In this document: in pieces, positions 23,166 to 30,786 of the stretch
Position numbering within the stretch: the stretch's first letter is position 1
How the letters are laid out: each line of letters starts with the position of its first letter
From: an uncultured Eubacteriales bacterium
GTDB taxonomy: Bacteria; Bacillota; Clostridia; Tissierellales; Peptoniphilaceae
NCBI GenBank assembly: GCA_900539725.1
Contig: UQDI01000018.1
Span: 1 to 30,841 of the forward strand
Direction of reading: 5' to 3'
Length of the DNA: 30,841 nt
Translations under genes and position numbers: made by a program
Notes under the pieces: generated by a model
The model's database searches: none
What the model was told of the DNA's origin: nothing
What the model saw: only the letters and a program-made list of their open reading frames with translations

Positions 23166-25118
23166 ATGAAACTTAAAAAGACATTAGTGTTTTTATTAGT
23201 ACTTTCTATGGTATTATCAGCTTTCGCATTTGCTTGCGGCAAGAAGACTGATGAAGAACCAGAAGAGCCAGGTACTGAAACAGAAACTCCAGCTGATGAC
23301 GAAAATGCTGACGAACCAGCAGATGACGAAACAGCTGACAAGCCAAGTGAACCAAGTGGCCAATTAATCATTGGTACTACTACTGAAATGAGTGGAGACT
23401 TTTCAGGAATGTGGCAAAACAACGCATCAGATGCGGATGTTAGACGTTTAATCCAAGGTTATGGTACTGTAGACAAAACTGACGAAGGTGAATACGTAAT
23501 TGATGATTCTATCGTTAAAAGCTATGAAACAAAAGAAAACGAAGACGGATCAAAAACTTATACATTCACTATAGTAGATGGACTTAAATATGCTGACGGT
23601 AAAGAAATCAATGCTAAAGATTACGTTGCAAGCTTCTTACTATGGGGCTCAAGACTTATTGGACCAGACTTCTGCGGTGCTAAAAACACTGGTGGTATGG
23701 ACTTAGTAGGTTATGACGCATTTAGTAAAGGTGAAAAGAAGGAATTTACAGGTGTTCATCTAATTGATGATTACACTTTCTCAGCAACTATTGATCCTGA
23801 AAATACACCATATTTCTATGAATTAAACTCTGTAGCAGCAGGTCCAGAAGATCTAGAATTTTGGTTAGGTAAAAAAGTAGACATTAAAGATGACGGCGAT
23901 GGATGTTACTTTGCAGAAGATATTAACACAGAAGAGTTCAAGAATGCAGTTAAAGCTGCAAGAGACAGAAAGACTCTTCCTGCAAGCGGTCCTTATATGT
24001 TAGAAAATTATGACGAAGCACAACAATTAGCAACTATGGTTATCAACCCTAACTTCCAAGGCGATAGAGTAGGTAGAAAACCATTAATCGAAAAGATTAT
24101 CTTAAAGAAGATAACTCAAGCAACTCAAATCGACGACTTAAAAACTGGCGGTGTTGATATAATCAAAAACATCGGTGATGGTAAGACTATCAACGCTGGT
24201 ATGGACTTAACAGAAGACGAAGGCTTTGCTTACACTGACTATCCAAGAGCAGGTTATGGTAAGATCGCATTCGGTTGTGACGTTGGACCAACTCAATTCC
24301 CAGAAGTAAGACAAGCACTTGCTTACTTACTAGACAGAAACGATTTCGCTAAACAATTTACAGGTGGATACGGTTCTGTTGTAAACGGACCTTTCGGACC
24401 AGCTCAATGGTTCTATATCGAAACTAAGAAAGAACTTGATGAAAAGCTTAACTCTTATCCATATGACCCAGCTAAGGCTGTAGAATTATTGGAACAAGTT
24501 GGATTTACTCTAAACGAATCAGGCGCTGAATACAAAGAAGGCGACGGAATCAGATATAAGAAGATGGATGACGGTAAGTTAATGCCACTTGAAATCAAAT
24601 GGGCATCTACTGAAAACAACGACGTATCTGACCTACTAGTTGTAAAACTAGCTGAAAACCCTGACCTTGTAAAAGCAGGTATCAAGATTCAAAGAGACGC
24701 AATGAGCTTTGACGAATTACTAAACTGGTTATACAGAGACAAAGCACAAGATGCTAAATATGGAGTTCCAACATATAACATGTTTAACCTAGCTACAGGC
24801 TTTACTCCATACTATGACCAAAAAGATAATTATTCAACTAAGAAGGAATTCCTTGATATGGGATACAACACAAACTTCATAATTGATAAGGATCTAGAAC
24901 AATCTGCTATCGATATGGTTAGATGTACTCCAGAAGATAGAGAAATCTTCAAAGAAAACTTTGTTAAGTTTGCTTCAAGATGGAATGAATTACTTCCAGA
25001 CCTACCACTATACTCTAACCAATACCATGACTTCTACAACTCAAAACTTAAGAATTGGGAAACTTCAGAAATGAAGGGCTTAACATCTACAATACTAGAT
25101 GCATGGGTAACAGAATAG
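23166..25118 (+). CDS. oppA: Oligopeptide ABC transporter substrate-binding lipoprotein OppA
   Basis: 650 aa. A signal peptide (MKLKKTLVFLLVLSMVLSAF) ends in a lipobox-like AFAC with the acylated Cys24; the -3 and -2 residues (Ala, Phe) are less standard than Leu and Ser/Ala. An acidic Pro/Asp/Glu/Thr-rich linker follows (about 27-64). The SBP_bac_5 domain starts at QLIIGTTTEMSGDFSG and runs to the C-terminus, with the usual DYPRAGYGKIAFGCDVGP and VRQALAYLLDRNDFAKQF segments of peptide/nickel-binding proteins. It presents peptides to OppBC. GGGGGA lies before the ATG. Codon bias is strong, suggesting an abundant protein. A stem-loop after the stop separates it from the permease genes. Confidence 0.95.
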   Translation: MKLKKTLVFLLVLSMVLSAFAFACGKKTDEEPEEPGTETETPADDENADEPADDETADKPSEPSGQLIIGTTTEMSGDFSGMWQNNASDADVRRLIQGYGTVDKTDEGEYVIDDSIVKSYETKENEDGSKTYTFTIVDGLKYADGKEINAKDYVASFLLWGSRLIGPDFCGAKNTGGMDLVGYDAFSKGEKKEFTGVHLIDDYTFSATIDPENTPYFYELNSVAAGPEDLEFWLGKKVDIKDDGDGCYFAEDINTEEFKNAVKAARDRKTLPASGPYMLENYDEAQQLATMVINPNFQGDRVGRKPLIEKIILKKITQATQIDDLKTGGVDIIKNIGDGKTINAGMDLTEDEGFAYTDYPRAGYGKIAFGCDVGPTQFPEVRQALAYLLDRNDFAKQFTGGYGSVVNGPFGPAQWFYIETKKELDEKLNSYPYDPAKAVELLEQVGFTLNESGAEYKEGDGIRYKKMDDGKLMPLEIKWASTENNDVSDLLVVKLAENPDLVKAGIKIQRDAMSFDELLNWLYRDKAQDAKYGVPTYNMFNLATGFTPYYDQKDNYSTKKEFLDMGYNTNFIIDKDLEQSAIDMVRCTPEDREIFKENFVKFASRWNELLPDLPLYSNQYHDFYNSKLKNWETSEMKGLTSTILDAWVTE

Positions 25119-25149
25119 TAAAGATTAAAATTTAAAAAAACATTTTGTG

Positions 25150-25173
25150 GAAGGCAATAGAAATATTGCCTTC
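25150..25173 (+). other. Intercistronic stem-loop with GAAA tetraloop between oppA and oppB
   Basis: GAAGGCAATA (25150-25159) pairs perfectly with TATTGCCTTC (25164-25173) around GAAA, a GNRA-type tetraloop. The sequence after it is TATAAAAATA rather than a T-run, so it is more likely an mRNA 3'-end stabilising or processing element for oppA than a full terminator. Such elements often follow binding-protein genes in ABC importer operons. Confidence 0.75.
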
Positions 25174-25201
25174 TATAAAAATACAGATAAGGTGGATGAT
25201 G

Positions 25202-26188
25202 ATGGGAAAATACGTTATAAAAAGAATACTTTACATGGTATTCGTATTTTTTGTTATGTCTATTTTACTTTTCTTCTTATATAATATGATACCTTCAGAC
25301 CCGGCAAGAGCTGAGCTTGAACCAATGAAGGCACAATTAAAAGTAGAAGAGTACAATAAGAGATATCAAGATTTAAGAAAGCAATACGGTCTTGACGATC
25401 CTATGATAGTTAGATATGGAAAGTGGCTTGGTAGACTATTACAAGGCGACTTAGGTGACTCAAGAGTTTATAAAGATAAGGTTATTAATGTTGTACAAGA
25501 ACCTTTAAAACTTACTATATTTATTAACATTTTTGCAATAATTATAGGTCTTGGCATAACTATACCACTTGGTATAGCTTGTGCGGTTAAAAAGAATTCA
25601 GTTTTCGACCAAGTAACTCAAGTATTAACTGTTATAGGTTATTCTATACCAGTATTTATTACAGCACTATTGTTTATTTACATCTTTAGTGTTAAGTTAC
25701 AATGGTTCCCTGTAAGTGGTATGAGAACTGCAGGTAAAAACTATACAGGTATGAAAGATACACTTGATATCCTTAAGCACATTGCACTTCCTCTTATAAT
25801 CATGACAGTAGGCTCACTAGGCGGTATGACAAGATATGTCAGAGCTGCTATGGATGACGCTTTAAGCATGGATTATATTAAAACTGCAAGAGCAAAAGGC
25901 TTGAAAGAAAAGACTGTAATCTATTCGCACGCGTGGAGAAATGCTTTATTACCAGTAGTTACACTTATAGTTGGTTGGTTTATGAGTATATTCTCAGGAT
26001 CACTAATTATTGAATCAATGTTTAATTTAAATGGTATGGGTAAGTTCTACATAGACGCTTTAAATAAAAAGGACTATGACTTAGCACTTGCTATTCAATT
26101 GTTCTATATTATAATAACTCTATTAGGCAACTTAATTACAGACTTGACATACGGTTTAGTTGACCCTAGAGTTAGAGTAGAAAATTAG
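25202..26188 (+). CDS. oppB: Oligopeptide ABC transporter permease OppB
   Basis: 328 aa from ATG 25202, which follows AAGGTGG by 7 nt and gives MGKYVIKRILYMVFVF, the normal OppB start; the open frame extends back to 25145, but that part is the intercistronic hairpin. Six membrane helices are expected: 9-30 and five between about 103 and 320. The EAA loop that contacts the ATPase is at about 227-250 (SMDYIKTARAKGLKEKTVIY). The first extracellular loop with QYGLDDPMIVRYGKWLGRLLQGDLG is typical of the DppB/OppB family. Length is normal, in contrast to oppC and oppF. oppC follows after 9 nt. Confidence 0.95.
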   Translation: MGKYVIKRILYMVFVFFVMSILLFFLYNMIPSDPARAELEPMKAQLKVEEYNKRYQDLRKQYGLDDPMIVRYGKWLGRLLQGDLGDSRVYKDKVINVVQEPLKLTIFINIFAIIIGLGITIPLGIACAVKKNSVFDQVTQVLTVIGYSIPVFITALLFIYIFSVKLQWFPVSGMRTAGKNYTGMKDTLDILKHIALPLIIMTVGSLGGMTRYVRAAMDDALSMDYIKTARAKGLKEKTVIYSHAWRNALLPVVTLIVGWFMSIFSGSLIIESMFNLNGMGKFYIDALNKKDYDLALAIQLFYIIITLLGNLITDLTYGLVDPRVRVEN

Positions 26189-26197
26189 GAGGTTAAT

Positions 26198-28036
26198 ATG
26201 GAAAAAGATAATAAAGACTTAAAAGACACAAAACAAATACCTCCTAAAAAAGAAAAAGGATTATTTAAAAAGAAAGATAAAAAGAAAGATGTTATGATTG
26301 AGGATGATATTCAAACTCCTTTTAGAACCATACTAAATGCATTCATTTCAAATAAAGTAGCAATGACTGCATTTTTCATCTTCTTAGGTATATTCTTATT
26401 AGTTTTAATAGGACCACTTTTCAATCCTATAGACTTATCATATGTTGAAACAACACAAGCAAATATTGCTCCAGGTTTTGATATACTTCCGCTTCCAGAT
26501 GGACTTAAGAATGTCAAAGCTTTAAGCGTAGGATCTACATTTAGTGCTGCAGTTGATGACAATGGTAAGATTTTTGTTTGGGGTAAATCAAATATCTCAA
26601 AAAAAGTAGACATTAGAAAAATACCTAAGGAAGTTAAAAAAGAAGGAAAGAATATCGTTAAATTAGCTTGTGGTACTGACCATGTAATTGCACTTACAGA
26701 GGATGGTAAAGTTCTTGGTTGGGGTAATAACAGACTGCAACAAGCTAAAGCTCCAGCAGAATTAATGGGCACTAAGATTGTTGACATAGCTGCATCTGAC
26801 CAAGTATCCTATGCTATAGATGAGAATGGAGACACATACGCTTGGGGTAACATGGGAGTTAATGACTACAAGGAAGGTCATGAATATCAAGGTAATATAG
26901 CTAAGATTGCTCCTAACCCTAATACAGCTTGCGCTATCACTAAAGATGGTAAAGTTGTTCACTTAGGTGCTCAAGAATCAGGTTTATCAAAGATTCCTGA
27001 AATAAATGAAAAAGTTGTTGACCTTGCATCTTCATACAATACATTCGTTGCTGTTGGAGAATCAGGTAAAATTTATATGTGGGGTAACCCGACTACTACT
27101 GGTGAGTGGGAAGTTCCTGAAAATATTGATGGCAATGTTAAGAATATTTATGGACAAAGATATTCATACCTTGCTAAGTTAAAAGATGATACAATTCAAG
27201 AATGGGGATCAAACTCATTAGGACAATTAGATGTTCCAGCTGATTTAAGAGGCAAAAAAGTTGATGAAGTATATACAGGCTTCTATCAAACACACGTAAA
27301 GGATCAATCAGGCAAGATGCACAGCTACGGTCATAAAGGTTACCTATTAGGTACTGACGACCTAGGTAGAGACATCTGGAACAGAATTCTTAACGGTGGT
27401 AGAAAATCTATGACTATAGGTGCTATCGCAGTTATTATTTCAACTATCATCGGCGTAATCGTTGGTGGTATTTCAGGCTTCGTTGGCGGCTGGGTTGATA
27501 ACGTTCTACAAAGGGTTGCTGAAATGATAGGCTCACTACCATTCCTACCATTTGCAATGATACTATCAGCACTTGTTGGCCAAACAATGACTGCCGACCA
27601 AAAGATCTTTATGATCATGATTATACTTGGTTTACTATCTTGGACAGGACTTCAAAGACTTGTTCGTGCGCAAGTACTTTCAATTAGAGAGCAAGAATAT
27701 GTTGTTGCTGCTAGATCACTAGGTATAAAAGAAAAGAACATTATATTTAAACATATATTGCCAAACACTATATCCATAATTATAGTTAACGCTACCCTAT
27801 CATTTGCATCAAGTATGCTTACAGAAGCATCACTTTCATTCCTAGGCTTTGGTGTTCCAGCACCATATCCAACTTGGGGTAATATGCTTAACGGTGCTAA
27901 CAACTCTATAATTATTCAAAGATACTGGTGGAGATGGGTATTCCCTTCAATCATACTAGGTGTTTGCGTAATTTGTATTAACTTAATAGGTGATGGCTTA
28001 AGAGATGCTATCGACCCTAAATCAGCTGAAAGATAG
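26198..28036 (+). CDS. oppC: Oligopeptide permease OppC with an inserted seven-repeat RCC1/BLIP-II-like propeller
   Basis: 612 aa, about twice the usual ~300. The Lys-rich N-terminus (1-40) is cytosolic; TM1 is at about 54-73. Normal OppC sequence resumes at GTDDLGRDIWNRI (385-397), with five more helices and the EAA loop at 500-524 (EYVVAARSLGIKEKNIIF). Between them, residues ~99-380 hold seven repeats of about 40 residues ending near 129, 176, 217, 257, 296, 337 and 378, each with the pattern of a hydrophobic strand, AL/AV, xxDGK, then WG; several continue into NxxGQxxVPxxL. Those repeats match RCC1/BLIP-II-like propeller blades, and seven is the number in a closed propeller. Topology places it outside the cell. 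The frame is open throughout with codon use like the flanking parts, so it is a real in-frame fusion. Its ligand is unknown: OppA, peptide or cell wall are options. Confidence 0.93.
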   Translation: MEKDNKDLKDTKQIPPKKEKGLFKKKDKKKDVMIEDDIQTPFRTILNAFISNKVAMTAFFIFLGIFLLVLIGPLFNPIDLSYVETTQANIAPGFDILPLPDGLKNVKALSVGSTFSAAVDDNGKIFVWGKSNISKKVDIRKIPKEVKKEGKNIVKLACGTDHVIALTEDGKVLGWGNNRLQQAKAPAELMGTKIVDIAASDQVSYAIDENGDTYAWGNMGVNDYKEGHEYQGNIAKIAPNPNTACAITKDGKVVHLGAQESGLSKIPEINEKVVDLASSYNTFVAVGESGKIYMWGNPTTTGEWEVPENIDGNVKNIYGQRYSYLAKLKDDTIQEWGSNSLGQLDVPADLRGKKVDEVYTGFYQTHVKDQSGKMHSYGHKGYLLGTDDLGRDIWNRILNGGRKSMTIGAIAVIISTIIGVIVGGISGFVGGWVDNVLQRVAEMIGSLPFLPFAMILSALVGQTMTADQKIFMIMIILGLLSWTGLQRLVRAQVLSIREQEYVVAARSLGIKEKNIIFKHILPNTISIIIVNATLSFASSMLTEASLSFLGFGVPAPYPTWGNMLNGANNSIIIQRYWWRWVFPSIILGVCVICINLIGDGLRDAIDPKSAER

Positions 28037-28048
28037 GAGGTAAGATTA

Positions 28049-29044
28049 ATGGCATTATTAGAAATAAAAGACTTGCATACCTTTTTTACAACAAAAAAGG
28101 GAATAATCAAAGCTGTTAATGGCGTTTCCTATTCAGTAGAACAAGGTAAAACATTAGGAGTAGTAGGAGAAAGTGGTAGTGGTAAGAGTGTTTCTGCCAT
28201 GAGTATCATTAAACTTCTTGATGGTAATGGATATATTGACAGCGGTGAAATTTGGTTTAACGGAGAAAATATTACTGATATACCTAAGAATAAGATGGGT
28301 CACATCAGAGGTAATGATGTTTCTGTTATATTCCAAGAGCCAATGACTTCACTTAACCCAGTATTTACTGTAGAAAAGCAAGTTAGTGAACCGTTCATTA
28401 TTCACCAAGGTATGGATAAGAAACAAGCAGCTGAAAAAGTTGTTGAAATGCTTAGCATGGTTAAGATACCAAATCCAGCAACTGTTGCTAAACAATATCC
28501 TCACCAATTATCAGGTGGTATGAGACAAAGAGTTATGATCGCCATGGCACTTGCTTGCGTACCTAAGCTTCTTATAGCTGACGAACCGACAACTGCTCTT
28601 GACGTTACTATTCAAGCTCAAATACTTAGACTAATGAATGACTTAAAGAAGAGAATTGGTACTTCTATACTATTTATCACTCATGACCTTGGCGTTATTA
28701 ACCAAATGGCTGACGACGTTGCTGTTATGTATTGTGGACAAGTAGTTGAAAAGGCACCAAGAGAAACAATTTTCGAAGGCAAGAGCATTTATATGCATCC
28801 ATATACTGAAGGACTTATGGTATCTATACCTAGATTGGATACTCCTCAAGGCACAAAGCTTGATGCTATACCTGGTTCAGTACCGCATCCACTAAACTTA
28901 CCTAAGGGCTGTAAATTTGCTCCTAGATGTAAGTATAGAACTGAAAAGTGTGACAACTATGAACCAGATTTAGTTAAAGTAGAAGAAAATCACGAAGTAA
29001 GATGTTTCTATCCTGAAAAGGGGGTAAGATCCAATGGAAAATAG
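28049..29044 (+). CDS. oppD: Oligopeptide ABC transporter ATP-binding protein OppD
   Basis: 331 aa, normal length. Walker A is GESGSGKSV (40-48), the Q-loop is in IFQEPMTSLNP, the signature LSGGMRQR is at 154-161, Walker B LLIADEP at 174-180, and the H-loop His is 212. The C-terminal oligopeptide-transporter extension contains LPKGCKFAPRCKYRTEKC with Cys288, 294 and 301 and a later Cys319, the set that binds an iron-sulfur cluster in related dipeptide importers. It pairs with OppF under OppBC. AGGAGG 8 nt before the ATG overlaps the end of oppC. oppF overlaps its end by 11 nt. Confidence 0.97.
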   Translation: MALLEIKDLHTFFTTKKGIIKAVNGVSYSVEQGKTLGVVGESGSGKSVSAMSIIKLLDGNGYIDSGEIWFNGENITDIPKNKMGHIRGNDVSVIFQEPMTSLNPVFTVEKQVSEPFIIHQGMDKKQAAEKVVEMLSMVKIPNPATVAKQYPHQLSGGMRQRVMIAMALACVPKLLIADEPTTALDVTIQAQILRLMNDLKKRIGTSILFITHDLGVINQMADDVAVMYCGQVVEKAPRETIFEGKSIYMHPYTEGLMVSIPRLDTPQGTKLDAIPGSVPHPLNLPKGCKFAPRCKYRTEKCDNYEPDLVKVEENHEVRCFYPEKGVRSNGK

Positions 29045-30452
29045 AGAATTATTATTTAGAATACAAAACCTTAAACAGTACTTCCCAGTACAAAAAGTTG
29101 GTAAGGAAGTCCAATATGTTAAAGCTAATGATGATATCTCATTGGATATATACAAAGGCGAAACTATAGGTCTAGTAGGTGAATCTGGTTGCGGTAAATC
29201 TACTTTTGGTAGAACTTTACTACAATTATACAAACAAACTGACGGTAGAACTATTTATTACGGAAGAACTAGATGGGAAGTTAACCCTAAATACGTTTAT
29301 AAGCTTATAAATGGTTTTGCTAGTCACAAGAGTAAGATTAAAGAGCTTGAAGCTGAACTTGAAAAGGATAAAGCTGCTTATGACTCACTTTCTGATGGCA
29401 AGGAAAAGGGAGAAGCTCTTAACAAATTTAGAGATACTGAAAAGAAACACAGACTTTTATATCAAGACCTTGCACAAATAGCAGGTGCTTTGATATATCA
29501 TGATAACGAAAGTGAAGTTAAATCTTTACTATTAAAGGAACAAGAACTTAACGCTAAGATATTTGCAGCAAAGAAAGATGGTAAAGAAGATTCTTCAGCA
29601 GAAAGCGCTTTAAAAGATGTTGAAGCAAAGCTTGATGCGCTTAGAGAAGACGTTAAGGGCAATCCTGATTATGAAAAAGCAGAAAGCTATAGAGACGCTG
29701 GTATAAACCTAGCTGAACTTGAATATGAAGAAATGAGACACTTGAGAAAAGATATGCAACTTATCTTCCAAGACCCATACTCATCACTTAACCCTCGTAT
29801 GACTGTAGGTCAAATCATATCTGAAGGTTTAGTAGCTCACGATATCTACAAACAAAAAGATAAGGCTCTACAAGATTACGTTGTAAAAGTTATGCAAGAC
29901 TGCGGTCTAGCTCATTACTTTATACACAGATACCCTCACCAATTCTCTGGAGGTCAAAGACAAAGAATTGGTATCGCAAGAAGTGTTGCTTTAAAGCCTG
30001 ACTTCATCGTTTGCGACGAAGCGGTATCAGCTCTAGACGTTTCTATTCAATCACAAATTATAAACCTATTGATTGATTTAAAAGAAAAAGAACACTTAAC
30101 TTATCTATTCATTTCACATGACTTGTCAGTTATTAAATATATATCTGATAAGGTTGGTGTAATGTACTTAGGTAACATAGTTGAGTTTGCTGACTCTAAA
30201 GAGTTATATGCTAGACCAGTGCATCCATATACAGAAGCACTTCTAGGCGCAATACCAACTACAGATTCTAAGAAAGAAATTCAAATTCTAGAAGGGGATA
30301 TTCCAAGTCCTATCAATCCACCTAAGGGCTGTAAATTCCACACTAGATGTAAGTACGCTACTGAAGAATGTAGAACAATAGTTCCAGTATTTGAAGAAGT
30401 AAAACCTGGACACTTTGTTGCATGTCATCACAAGCTTAACTTGGATAAGTAA
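29034..30452 (+). CDS. oppF: Oligopeptide ABC transporter ATP-binding protein OppF with a long helical insertion
   Basis: 472 aa against about 310-330 for the family. Walker A is GESGCGKST (49-57), the Q-loop is in IFQDPYSSLNPRMTVG (from 244), the signature FSGGQRQR is at 304-311, Walker B IVCDE at 325-329 and the H-loop His is 362. The C-terminal cluster cysteines are 433, 439, 446 and 464. Residues ~80-232 are extra: they sit where normal OppF has a short beta-hairpin and KELRKLRKDMQ, and consist of charged, heptad-like helices (KIKELEAELEKDKAAYDSL; ESALKDVEAKLDALREDV). All catalytic motifs are intact, so the ATPase should work. The insert could touch another cytosolic protein, the permease or the neighbouring OppD. 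The start overlaps oppD and has GGGGGTAAG upstream. Confidence 0.94.
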   Translation: MENRELLFRIQNLKQYFPVQKVGKEVQYVKANDDISLDIYKGETIGLVGESGCGKSTFGRTLLQLYKQTDGRTIYYGRTRWEVNPKYVYKLINGFASHKSKIKELEAELEKDKAAYDSLSDGKEKGEALNKFRDTEKKHRLLYQDLAQIAGALIYHDNESEVKSLLLKEQELNAKIFAAKKDGKEDSSAESALKDVEAKLDALREDVKGNPDYEKAESYRDAGINLAELEYEEMRHLRKDMQLIFQDPYSSLNPRMTVGQIISEGLVAHDIYKQKDKALQDYVVKVMQDCGLAHYFIHRYPHQFSGGQRQRIGIARSVALKPDFIVCDEAVSALDVSIQSQIINLLIDLKEKEHLTYLFISHDLSVIKYISDKVGVMYLGNIVEFADSKELYARPVHPYTEALLGAIPTTDSKKEIQILEGDIPSPINPPKGCKFHTRCKYATEECRTIVPVFEEVKPGHFVACHHKLNLDK

Positions 30453-30658
30453 TGTTTTTTCAAAAGAAAATTGATCGCGCGTTTGAACACCTTAAGAAGA
30501 CCTCAGGTAAGTATGATGAAAAGGGTAATTTAATTAATAAAGACCAAGAAGATACTGAAAAAGGTGACTTCGCTGCTATGTTTTTAGCAGCAGCAAAGGT
30601 ATTCGGACCGATATTCATAGTTTTGATTATAATTTTAATATTAACTAGACCAAGATAA
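30452..30658 (+). CDS. Small single-span membrane protein, last gene of the opp operon
   Basis: 68 aa, not recognised. A basic, amphipathic N-terminus (MFFQKKIDRAFEHLKKTSGKY), a charged middle (22-39) and one C-terminal hydrophobic helix (about 41-64) ending in RPR. Its ATG overlaps the oppF stop (TAATG), and a strong terminator follows 5 nt after its own stop, so it is part of the opp transcript. There is no strong ribosome binding site of its own; expression would rely on reinitiation after oppF. Codon use resembles the operon. It may be a small accessory subunit of the importer; no function can be assigned. Confidence 0.7.
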   Translation: MFFQKKIDRAFEHLKKTSGKYDEKGNLINKDQEDTEKGDFAAMFLAAAKVFGPIFIVLIIILILTRPR

Positions 30659-30663
30659 AGAGT

Positions 30664-30693
30664 AAAGCTACGAGCAATCGTAGCTTTATTTTT
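30664..30693 (+). terminator. Intrinsic terminator of the opp operon
   Basis: AAAGCTACGA (30664-30673) pairs perfectly with TCGTAGCTTT (30678-30687) around a GCAA tetraloop, followed by ATTTTT. A strong, classical terminator. Confidence 0.95.
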
Positions 30694-30704
30694 GTATGTA
30701 TTAG

Positions 30705-30759
30705 GGCTCTATGTCAAATATTGGGGAGACTTATTGATTTAAGTCTCTCTTTTTACGTT
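30705..30759 (+). repeat. 55-bp direct repeat, copy 1 (ISL3-like terminus with internal hairpin)
   Basis: Starts GGCTCTATGTCAAATATTGG and is identical to 30787-30841. The outer ~15 bases resemble the terminal inverted repeats I remember for ISL3-family insertion sequences (GGCTCTTTGTCAAAT-type); this comes from memory, not a search. Inside it GAGACTTA (30726-30733) pairs with TAAGTCTC (30740-30747) and extends by a G-C and two G-U pairs, followed by T's: a terminator-like hairpin that would block transcription entering an element. No transposase is visible before the window ends. Confidence 0.8.
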
Positions 30760-30786
30760 AAAACTAACATTTACACATATTTTTTT

